Source: Clostridiales bacterium (GTDB lineage: Bacteria; Bacillota; Clostridia; Lachnospirales; Lachnospiraceae). From it: a stretch of DNA of 10,268 nucleotides. The stretch is taken from NCBI GenBank assembly GCA_019420425.1, contig JAHZHG010000038.1:1-10268 (forward strand), in the 5' to 3' direction. Under the pieces are notes generated by a model that worked only from the letters and a program-made list of their open reading frames with translations, made no database searches and had not been told where the DNA came from. This document shows, one piece after another, positions 1-5,514 of the stretch (position 1 is its first letter; every line of letters begins with the position of its first letter). The position numbers were made by a program, and so were the translations under genes.

Positions 1-398
1 AGCTGATCCACAGCAGGGGCTACAAGTACAGCTCGGTGATGAAGGACCGGGATTGGGCGTATATTTATCCGGGCACGGAGGGGGATAGCCCGCTGGTGGA
101 GCTGCCCACGGAACATACCCTGGATGACACGACTTATTTTTACTTTACCTACAGTTCGCCTGTAAATAAGAGCAACTATACGGCTGAGTATGTATCCAAT
201 ATATGGAAGGACTATTTTAATGAGCTGCTGAAGGAGGAAGACAAGATCATGGTTCTGAAGCTCCATCCGCAGATGACCGGCCGGGCGGGCCGGGCGGCCA
301 TGCTGGGCAGGTTTATTGCTTATATGAAGGAATGCGGCGCGTGGATTGCCACATGCGAAGAGGTTGCCGATTATGTGACGGCAAATAGCAGGGGGTGA
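1..398 (+). CDS. NodB/CE4-type polysaccharide deacetylase-like hydrolase, C-terminal part (5' end outside window)
   Basis: This is the C-terminal portion of a deacetylase-superfamily hydrolase. The frame is open from base 3 with no stop before TGA at 396-398, so the gene begins upstream of the window and the GTG at 36 is internal. The visible part matches the C-terminal half of the next gene closely. Shared elements in the same order are a SPLVELP strand (PVPLVELP in the neighbour), LDDT, an LHPQ motif carrying the late conserved histidine, and a YMKE-GAW-AT block near the end. The N-terminal metal-binding motifs lie off the window and cannot be judged. The stop is 4 nt before the next start, so the two paralogues are co-transcribed and probably translationally coupled. 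The fold family is fairly sure; the substrate is unknown and could be an N-acetyl sugar or a cyclic amide. Confidence 0.85.
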   Translation, partial: LIHSRGYKYSSVMKDRDWAYIYPGTEGDSPLVELPTEHTLDDTTYFYFTYSSPVNKSNYTAEYVSNIWKDYFNELLKEEDKIMVLKLHPQMTGRAGRAAMLGRFIAYMKECGAWIATCEEVADYVTANSRG

Positions 399-402
399 GC
401 AT

Positions 403-1227
403 ATGGATTTTAAATGTGTAAAGTGGCCTGACGGCAAACGAATTGCCATAATGCTGGCCTTTGATATTGACGGAGAAACCCTCTGGATGAGCAGAGGAAA
501 GGAGCATATCACCAATTTTTCCCGGGGAAGATATTCCACCCTCCAGGCGATACCGAGGATCCTGCGGATGCTAGAGGAGGAGGGCGTACCGGCCACATTT
601 TTTACTCCCGCGTGGAATGCGGAGAAATATCCGGACGTAATCCGGGAAATCACCCGGCTGGGACATGAAATCGGATACCACGGCTATCTGCACGAGGTAT
701 TTACGGACGGGGAAAAGGAAAACGAACAGATGGAAAAGGCGGAAGCCATCATCGAAGAAATTACCGGAAGCCGGCCGGTGGGCAACCGGGCGCCCAGCGG
801 GAACGTATACCCCTACAGTTTGCAGCTGTGGCTGGATCGAGGGGAGATTTACAGTTCCAACTGGAGGGATTCCGACGGCCCGTTTATTCATGAGGTTGAC
901 GGAAAACCGGTTCCCCTGGTGGAGCTGCCCAAGGATTCCATTCTGGATGATACGGCCTATGACATGTATACCGAATGCGAGCCGGTACATTTCAATCTGC
1001 GCAGCGGGGAAGAGATGGCCGCCGTCTGGAAAGAGGAATTTGATGCGCTGGCAGAAGAAAACCGGATGATTAATTTTGTCATGCATCCCCAGTTTATCGG
1101 CAGGCCCCATAATATCTGCCATTTGCGGCGGCTGATTCAGTATATGAAGGAAAACGGCGCATGGTTTGCCACCAATGCCCAGGTGGCGGAATACATGCTG
1201 AAGCAGAACGGGATAGAGAGGGAATAG
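403..1227 (+). CDS. NodB/CE4-type polysaccharide deacetylase-like (or cyclic amide) hydrolase
   Basis: A 274-residue cytosolic-looking hydrolase with no signal peptide. The NodB-type motifs are intact: D21-I-D23 near the N-terminus (catalytic base and metal Asp), HGYLH at 93-97 giving the H-x3-H metal pair, NRAP with R129 and P131, and MHPQ with H228. The spacing, and the absence of a signal or extra domain, resemble the Helicobacter HpPgdA / cyclic imidase / PuuE allantoinase branch rather than exported peptidoglycan deacetylases. Metal-independent PuuE allantoinases have lost metal ligands; here D and both H are present, so a metal enzyme is expected. The start follows an AGGGGGTGAG ribosome-binding site. 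It lies 4 nt after its paralogue and 2 nt before a racemase-family gene. That context favours small-molecule amide chemistry over cell-wall work, but this is inference and chitooligosaccharide or peptidoglycan deacetylation remains possible. Confidence 0.88.
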   Translation: MDFKCVKWPDGKRIAIMLAFDIDGETLWMSRGKEHITNFSRGRYSTLQAIPRILRMLEEEGVPATFFTPAWNAEKYPDVIREITRLGHEIGYHGYLHEVFTDGEKENEQMEKAEAIIEEITGSRPVGNRAPSGNVYPYSLQLWLDRGEIYSSNWRDSDGPFIHEVDGKPVPLVELPKDSILDDTAYDMYTECEPVHFNLRSGEEMAAVWKEEFDALAEENRMINFVMHPQFIGRPHNICHLRRLIQYMKENGAWFATNAQVAEYMLKQNGIERE

Positions 1228-1229
1228 CC

Positions 1230-1961
1230 ATGAAGCTGTTTGTCATCCATACGGGGTACGGCCTGACCAGGGAAGAAATCGGTGTCCGCGTGGCACGGAT
1301 GAAGCAGGCGGCGGCTGCAGATACGGAAATTGTCATGGAATGTCTGGAGCATACAGACATATGCATTGATTCCCGCACAGACATTGCCCTTGCTTCGCCG
1401 GAAATTATCCAAAAGGCGATTCAGGCGGAAAGAGATGGTTACGATGCGATCAGTGTTTACTGTACCAGCGACCCGGCGGTGGAAGCGTGCAGGGAGGTCG
1501 TGGATATTCCCGTGATCGGCGCAGGCTGCGCCATGTATGCCACTGCTATGCTGCTGGGAAAAAGCTGGTCCTTTATTACAACAACAGCCTCCCGGATTCA
1601 GGAAAAACGGGAATTTGCCCGGGAATGCGGGATTGATATTACCCGGCTGCAATCCGTCAGGAGTGTGGATGGTGACCCGGCGGGAGGAGAAACGGCAGAG
1701 CTGAGGGAACGCCTGATAAACATAGCCGGGCAATGCAGGGATCAGGACGGCGCCGATGTGGTGCTGCTGGGCTGCCTTTCCTTTGCCGGTATGGGGCCGG
1801 AGATCTCCGCGGCGGTGGGCATACCGGCAGTGGACCCGGCATATGCGATTGTCACAGCGGCAGAAGCGCTTTACCGGCAGAGGCTTAGTCACAGCAGAAA
1901 AACCTATCCCAATCCGCCCTCCAGGCGGAGGATATGGGGCTCTGGTATGATTGAGATATAG
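1230..1961 (+). CDS. Asp/Glu/hydantoin racemase family protein
   Basis: A 243-residue protein of the two-cysteine, cofactor-independent racemase family that includes hydantoin, allantoin, aspartate and glutamate racemases and maleate isomerase. The two catalytic cysteines are recognisable: C78 in VYCTSDPAV and C182 in LLGCLSFAGM. Between them is a PVIGAG stretch typical of the hydantoin-racemase branch. The C-terminal LSHSRKTYPNPP is also typical of clostridial members. The start chosen is the ATG two bases after the preceding stop, because MKLFVIHTGYG begins the first beta strand; the upstream in-frame ATG at 1161 lies inside the deacetylase gene. It would interconvert enantiomers or isomerise a substrate of the neighbouring hydrolases or transporter. 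The family is secure; the substrate is not known. Confidence 0.88.
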   Translation: MKLFVIHTGYGLTREEIGVRVARMKQAAAADTEIVMECLEHTDICIDSRTDIALASPEIIQKAIQAERDGYDAISVYCTSDPAVEACREVVDIPVIGAGCAMYATAMLLGKSWSFITTTASRIQEKREFARECGIDITRLQSVRSVDGDPAGGETAELRERLINIAGQCRDQDGADVVLLGCLSFAGMGPEISAAVGIPAVDPAYAIVTAAEALYRQRLSHSRKTYPNPPSRRRIWGSGMIEI

Positions 1962-1986
1962 AAATGAAGAAAAAGAGGAGGATATG

Positions 1987-2796
1987 ATGATGAAGAGAAA
2001 AATATGTGCAGGTTTACTGAGTATGGCAATGGTGATCGCCGGGAGCGGCACATTTGCAGCGGCGGCGGAAGAGAAACCGCTGGAGGGAGAACATCTGGTA
2101 TTTGGCATTAACGCTACCTTTGCTCCCTTTGAGTACGTGGACGGCTCCGATGCGGACGGCAACGAGGTACTTGCCGGACTGGATATTGATTTTATCGAAA
2201 AGCTTTCGGAGGAGCTGGGCTTTACCTATGAGTTCAGCGATATGGAGTTCAGCGGCCTGATCGGCGCAATCAGCAGCGGGCGCTGCGACGTAATCATCTC
2301 CGGCATTTCCATTAATGAAGAGAGAGACAAGGTGGTGGATGCGTCTGCTCCGTACTTCATGCCAAGAATCGCGATACTCAGCTATGAGGATAACGAGTAT
2401 CCGGATCTGGAGTCTCTGGAGGGAAAGACCGTGGGCGTGTCCTTTGGAACCGTATATGAGACGATTGCATCAGATGCAGGGATAGACGTGAAGGCTCTGG
2501 ATTCCACGGCGCTCGCCTTCCAGGAGCTGACCAACAAAACAGTGGACGCCTGTATTTTTGACGCAAATCAGGCCCAGACATTTATCGACGACAACCCAGA
2601 AATGAAGCTGGTCAGAAATATTTTGCCTGCAGAGGTGGGAGAACAATATGAGATAAACGGATATTGCGTGCTTGTGCCGGAGGGGGAAACGGAGCTGCTG
2701 TCCTATTTTGACGACGCAATTGCCAGCCTTAAGGAAAGCGGCTGGATGGATGAGCTGATCGCAAAGTGGTGCGGAGAAGACTATCTCAGTGAATAA
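1987..2796 (+). CDS. Polar amino-acid-type ABC transporter substrate-binding protein
   Basis: A 269-residue family 3 (glutamine/arginine/cystine type) solute-binding protein. After an N-terminal signal (KRK, a hydrophobic core over about residues 8-23, then AAAA at 24-27 as a signal peptidase I site), the mature protein starts near EEKP. It opens with the characteristic GINATFAPFEYVD, followed by GLDIDFIEKLSEELG. The DVIISGISINEER segment and GKTVGVSFGT hinge strand are also typical. Three consecutive ATGs (1984, 1987, 1990) follow AGGAGG at 1976-1981; 1987 or 1990 has the better spacing, so the start is uncertain by a codon or two. No lipobox cysteine is seen, which is unusual for a Gram-positive binding protein. 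It would capture the ligand outside the membrane and hand it to the permease encoded next. The exact ligand cannot be read from sequence. Confidence 0.9.
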   Translation: MMKRKICAGLLSMAMVIAGSGTFAAAAEEKPLEGEHLVFGINATFAPFEYVDGSDADGNEVLAGLDIDFIEKLSEELGFTYEFSDMEFSGLIGAISSGRCDVIISGISINEERDKVVDASAPYFMPRIAILSYEDNEYPDLESLEGKTVGVSFGTVYETIASDAGIDVKALDSTALAFQELTNKTVDACIFDANQAQTFIDDNPEMKLVRNILPAEVGEQYEINGYCVLVPEGETELLSYFDDAIASLKESGWMDELIAKWCGEDYLSE

Positions 2797-2801
2797 CAAA
2801 A

Positions 2802-2844
2802 AAGCATCATCCCCTCTCTGCGGCGGCGGGAGGGGATGATGCTT
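2802..2844. repeat. Perfect 15-bp inverted repeat between binding-protein and permease genes
   Basis: The arms at 2802-2816 and 2830-2844 are exactly complementary, and a C-G pair and a G-T wobble can extend the stem inward. The loop holds CGG repeats. On the + strand there is no U-run after the stem, so it is not a classic rho-independent terminator in the operon direction. On the - strand the stem is followed by six T, which is terminator-like, but no minus-strand gene is there. The most likely role is an mRNA-protecting or processing hairpin that leaves more binding-protein message than permease message, as seen in other ABC importer operons. Partial attenuation is the alternative. Confidence 0.75.
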
Positions 2845-2861
2845 AGAAAAGAGGTTTTTGT

Positions 2862-3536
2862 ATGAAGCTTGACTTTTCCATACTGACCGGCTATCTGCCA
2901 TTATTTAGAAGCGGACTTTGGATTACCCTGCAGTTTACCCTGCTTTCCATGGTCGTAGGCTTTGCCCTGGGGTTTATCCTGGCATTGATAAAGGTTTCAA
3001 AAAGCAAATTTCTGGCGCCCTTACGGTGGTTTGCCACATTTTATACCTCCGTCTTTCGCGGGACGCCCCAGCTGGTACAGCTGTTTATCATCTACTACGC
3101 AACGCCCCAGCTCTTTGGGTACTCCATTCCGGAGCTGAATGCAGCCGTGATTTGCTTTGGCCTCAATTCTGCGGCATATATTTCCGAGACGCTAAAGGGC
3201 GGGATATTGGGCATTGATAAGGGCCAGTTCGAAGCATCAAAGGCACTGGGAATCGGCTATATCCGTACAATGCTGTTTATCATTCTGCCGCAGGCGCTGA
3301 AAATCACGCTTCCCGCGCTGGTCAATGAATGTATTTCCCTGCTGAAGGGTTCCTCGCTGGTTTCGACAATCGGCGTAATGGATCTGATGAGAGCCTCACA
3401 GAAGACCGTAGCCGCTACATTCCATGCATTTGAGCCGTATTTACTGGTAGCACTGATTTATTATATTGTCGTTATGGCGCTGACACAGGTATCTAAGCTG
3501 CTGGAAAGGAAGGTGCGCAAGAGTGATACAAATTAA
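2862..3536 (+). CDS. Amino-acid ABC transporter permease (HisM/GlnP type)
   Basis: A 224-residue integral membrane protein with several hydrophobic helices, the first strong ones at about residues 18-42 and 50-80. The FRGTPQLVQLF segment is characteristic of polar amino-acid permeases. The cytoplasmic coupling EAA loop is at 124-143: E-A-S, conserved G130, ending ILP. It would form a homodimeric channel, since no second permease gene is present, and dock the ATPase encoded next. The ATG follows AGAGG with 7-nt spacing. The stop overlaps the ATPase start by 14 nt, consistent with translational coupling. The length is normal for the family. Confidence 0.92.
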   Translation: MKLDFSILTGYLPLFRSGLWITLQFTLLSMVVGFALGFILALIKVSKSKFLAPLRWFATFYTSVFRGTPQLVQLFIIYYATPQLFGYSIPELNAAVICFGLNSAAYISETLKGGILGIDKGQFEASKALGIGYIRTMLFIILPQALKITLPALVNECISLLKGSSLVSTIGVMDLMRASQKTVAATFHAFEPYLLVALIYYIVVMALTQVSKLLERKVRKSDTN

Positions 3537-4245
3537 GGAGCTGTATAAGAATTTTGGCGATGTCCATGTACTGGATGGAATTAATCTGGAGTTCAGAGAC
3601 GGAGAGGTCGTCTGTATTCTGGGACCGTCAGGCTCAGGAAAGTCTACTCTGCTGCGCTGCATTAATCATCTGGAGGAGGCGAACGGCGGGGAAATCTATA
3701 TTGACGGAGAGCTGACCACAGAAAATCAGAAGCAGCTGAAAAAACTGCGGCAGCGTGTGGGAATGGTATTCCAGCACTTCAACCTGTTTCCCCATATGAC
3801 GGTAATGAAAAATCTGACCTTTTCTCCGGTCCACGAGAAAAAGGTAAAAAAGGAAGAAGCAGAGAAGAAGGCCAGAGAGCTTCTGGAACGGGTAGGCCTG
3901 TGGGATAAGGCGTATACTTATCCGGGAAAGCTGTCCGGCGGGCAGAAGCAGCGGGTGGCGATTGCCAGGACGCTGGCCATGGAGCCGGAGGTCATTCTGT
4001 TCGATGAACCCACGTCTGCGCTGGACCCGGAGATGATTAAGGAGGTTCTGGATGTAATCAAGGATCTGGCGGATACAGGGATTACCATGATCCTGGTGAC
4101 TCATGAAATGAGCTTTGCCCGTGAAGTATCGGACAGGATTTTATTTCTGGACGGGGGAAATGTGGTAGAGGATGCTACGCCGCAGGAGTTTTTTACCAAT
4201 CCAAAATCTCAGCGTGCCAGGGAGTTCCTTGCAAAAATGATGTAA
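3523..4245 (+). CDS. Amino-acid ABC transporter ATP-binding protein (GlnQ type)
   Basis: A 240-residue ABC ATPase with every functional motif: Walker A GPSGSGKST at 34-42, Q-loop glutamine Q84 in FQHFNLFPH, signature LSGGQ at 137-141, Walker B ILFDEP with D161 and E162, D-loop SALD at 165-168, and H-loop H194 in VTHEM. The FNLFPHMTVMKN segment is typical of the polar amino-acid transport subfamily. It starts with GTG inside the permease gene after an AAGGAAGG site and ends the operon. It energises import of the ligand taken up by the binding protein and permease encoded just upstream. Length and motif order are entirely normal. Confidence 0.94.
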   Translation: MIQIKELYKNFGDVHVLDGINLEFRDGEVVCILGPSGSGKSTLLRCINHLEEANGGEIYIDGELTTENQKQLKKLRQRVGMVFQHFNLFPHMTVMKNLTFSPVHEKKVKKEEAEKKARELLERVGLWDKAYTYPGKLSGGQKQRVAIARTLAMEPEVILFDEPTSALDPEMIKEVLDVIKDLADTGITMILVTHEMSFAREVSDRILFLDGGNVVEDATPQEFFTNPKSQRAREFLAKMM

Positions 4246-4247
4246 GC

Positions 4248-4276
4248 TTGCAAAAGGAGGCACGCTGCTGTATGAT
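4248..4276 (+). promoter_or_regulatory. Probable sigma-A promoter for the LysR gene
   Basis: TTGCAA at 4248-4253 is followed after 17 nt by TATGAT at 4271-4276, predicting a start near 4283. It lies directly after the ATPase stop. If correct, the regulator is transcribed separately from the transporter operon and carries a leader of about 130 nt. An AGGAGG sequence lies within the spacer. The match is moderate; there is no experimental support. Confidence 0.5.
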
Positions 4277-4282
4277 AGCTTT

Positions 4283-4413
4283 TACGATGAAAGTCCGCCG
4301 CCGATTAGGCGGCATTCGTTCAGGGATGCCCAATGCGCCAGTGGAACTTTCAGGTAAAGCAGAGCGCTGCAATGCGGCGCATGGAGGTTTAATAAAAAGA
4401 GGGTGGCGTGCAT
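4283..4413 (+). ncRNA. Structured 5' leader of the LysR gene, weakly glycine-riboswitch-like
   Basis: The predicted leader can form several stems. P1 pairs TGAAAGT at 4288-4294 with ACTTTCA at 4346-4352. P2 pairs GCCGCC at 4297-4302 with GGCGGC at 4308-4313 around GATTA. An irregular arm pairs ATT/AAT and GGG/CCC within 4314-4334. A separate hairpin at 4364-4380 has a 7-bp stem and AAT loop. The 3' side of P1 reads ACTTTCAGGTAAAG and then CAGAG, which resembles the conserved 3' strand of glycine-riboswitch aptamers. However, the conserved CCGAAGGGG-type internal segment is not clearly present. It could be a diverged aptamer, a different leader element, or chance folding. There is no U-tract terminator, so any control would be on translation of the LysR gene. 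Confidence 0.35.
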
Positions 4414-5331
4414 ATGGACCTTAATCATCTTTTTTATTTCAAAAAGGTCGCTGAGCTGCAGAATATGACCCGGGCGGCGGAGGAGCTGATGATAACGCAG
4501 CCGGCGCTCAGCCGGGTGATTCATCATCTGGAGAATGAAGTTGGGGTGAAATTTTTTGACCGGGTAGGGAAGAATATCCTGCTCAATGAAAAAGGAAGAA
4601 TTTTTCTGAAATACACCAATGAGATTTTGGAGGCGCTTAATCAGGCAAACCGTGAGATACAGGAGCTGGAGAGCGATGAGCGGACAACGATTACCCTGGT
4701 GATGCGGGGAGCCATATCGATTTTGCCGTTTTTGCTCAAAGCGTTTAAAGAGCAGTATCCCCATATTGATGTACAGGTAATCCGGGGCCTGAGTGAAAAA
4801 CAAGCAAATACCGATGTGGATTTTTACCTGGATATCACCCTGAAGCCAGAGGAACAAAACGGGACGACAGTCCTTCTTGAAGAAGACTCCGGCCTGCTGA
4901 TCTCCCGGCAGCTGCTTGAATCCTATCCGGAAAAGCCGCAGCTTGCGGATTTTAAGAACGAGACATTTTTTGTCCTGAGCAACAGTGTGCAGAGGACGGT
5001 CACGGAGACAGCCTGTAAGGGTGCAGGCTTTCATCCGCAGATCAGCACGGATTTTTTGAGCAGCGAGACAATCTATTCCTTTCTGGAAATCGGATTTGGC
5101 GTAGCGATTGTTCCGGCAAAAACCTGGAACTATTCCGCCCACCCGAGCCTTGTTATGCCGGATATACCGATTCATGCGGACAAGCGATATATAATTCTGC
5201 GATGGAGAGATACCGGCAATTCCAATATAACGGCATTTAGGGAGTTTTGTATTTATTTTTTTCAGGAGCTTCAGCGTTCGGACGATATTCATGCATGTAT
5301 GCAGCGGGTATACAGCAAGCAGGACCGATAA
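4414..5331 (+). CDS. LysR-family transcriptional regulator
   Basis: A 305-residue regulator. The winged helix-turn-helix covers residues 3-61 and shows the classic sequence AAEELMITQPALSRVIHHLE followed by G-V-K-F-F-D-R. A linker helix follows, then an effector-binding domain of periplasmic-binding-protein fold from about residue 90. The ATG at 4414 is preferred over the in-frame GTG at 4408 because MDLNHLFYF is the usual LysR beginning and the GGTGG/GAGGG site is better spaced from it. It lies between the amino-acid uptake operon and the carboxylesterase gene, all on the same strand. It could control either, and its placement does not decide which. The effector is unknown. No convincing terminator follows it. 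Confidence 0.93.
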   Translation: MDLNHLFYFKKVAELQNMTRAAEELMITQPALSRVIHHLENEVGVKFFDRVGKNILLNEKGRIFLKYTNEILEALNQANREIQELESDERTTITLVMRGAISILPFLLKAFKEQYPHIDVQVIRGLSEKQANTDVDFYLDITLKPEEQNGTTVLLEEDSGLLISRQLLESYPEKPQLADFKNETFFVLSNSVQRTVTETACKGAGFHPQISTDFLSSETIYSFLEIGFGVAIVPAKTWNYSAHPSLVMPDIPIHADKRYIILRWRDTGNSNITAFREFCIYFFQELQRSDDIHACMQRVYSKQDR

Positions 5332-5385
5332 ATCCCATGAGATAACAAAAAATGGCAGTTAAACCGCAAAATTTTACAATAATAA

Positions 5386-5399
5386 TGCAAAACTTTGCA
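5386..5399. promoter_or_regulatory. Candidate operator, 6-bp inverted repeat upstream of the carboxylesterase promoter
   Basis: TGCAAA and TTTGCA flank a 2-nt centre, a perfect dyad. Its centre is about 43 bases before the predicted transcription start, where an activator overlapping the -35 region would sit. The promoter lacks a recognisable -35 hexamer, which fits activator dependence. The spacing is not the textbook T-N11-A of LysR proteins, so assignment to the upstream LysR regulator is tentative. Confidence 0.35.
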
Positions 5400-5409
5400 C
5401 TATATACGG

Positions 5410-5443
5410 ATAACTTTATCGTGTATAATGGAAACAAAGTTAT
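5410..5443 (+). promoter_or_regulatory. Carboxylesterase promoter -10 box enclosed by an 8-bp dyad
   Basis: A consensus TATAAT lies at 5424-5429, 85 bases before the gene. No good -35 is found at 16-18 nt; TTGCAC at 5395-5400 is 23 nt away. ATAACTTT (5410-5417) and AAAGTTAT (5436-5443) are perfect inverted repeats flanking the -10 and the predicted start at about 5436, a position suited to a repressor operator. The -10 is well supported; the regulatory role is inferred. Confidence 0.5.
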
Positions 5444-5514
5444 GCATGACTTATTGTTGAACGTGTAAAAGGGAAAATTTTTGATTATCTTGTGAGGATA
5501 GGAGGTATTCCTTT

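Noticed and set aside
36..398. A 120-codon gene starting at the GTG at 36
   Set aside because: The same frame is open to the window edge and the upstream residues continue the homology with the next gene, so this is a fragment of a longer gene.
1161..1229. An N-terminal extension of the racemase from an ATG at 1161
   Set aside because: It overlaps the deacetylase gene, has no ribosome-binding site, and adds residues before the family's first beta strand.
1137..2162. A 341-codon minus-strand ORF
   Set aside because: It lies opposite the racemase and binding-protein genes, crosses gene boundaries, and shows no domain features.
2802..2850. An operon-direction rho-independent terminator after the binding-protein gene
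   Set aside because: The stem is strong, but the bases after it are AGAAAAGAGG, not a U-run; the TTTTT at 2855-2859 is too distant.
2836..2865. A 9-codon leader ORF whose stop overlaps the permease start (ATGA)
   Set aside because: The G-run abuts its ATG with no usable spacing and lies in the closed stem; the permease has its own AGAGG site.
4272..4424. A 50-codon ORF after an AGGAGG sequence, before the LysR gene
   Set aside because: Its ATG lies within the predicted -10 box, spacing to the AGGAGG is 11 nt, the product is arginine/glycine-rich without family features, and the region is better explained as an RNA leader. It could still be translated from read-through message.
4282..5292. 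A 336-codon minus-strand ORF
   Set aside because: It is the antisense shadow of the LysR gene, with low-complexity composition and no ribosome-binding site or family motif.
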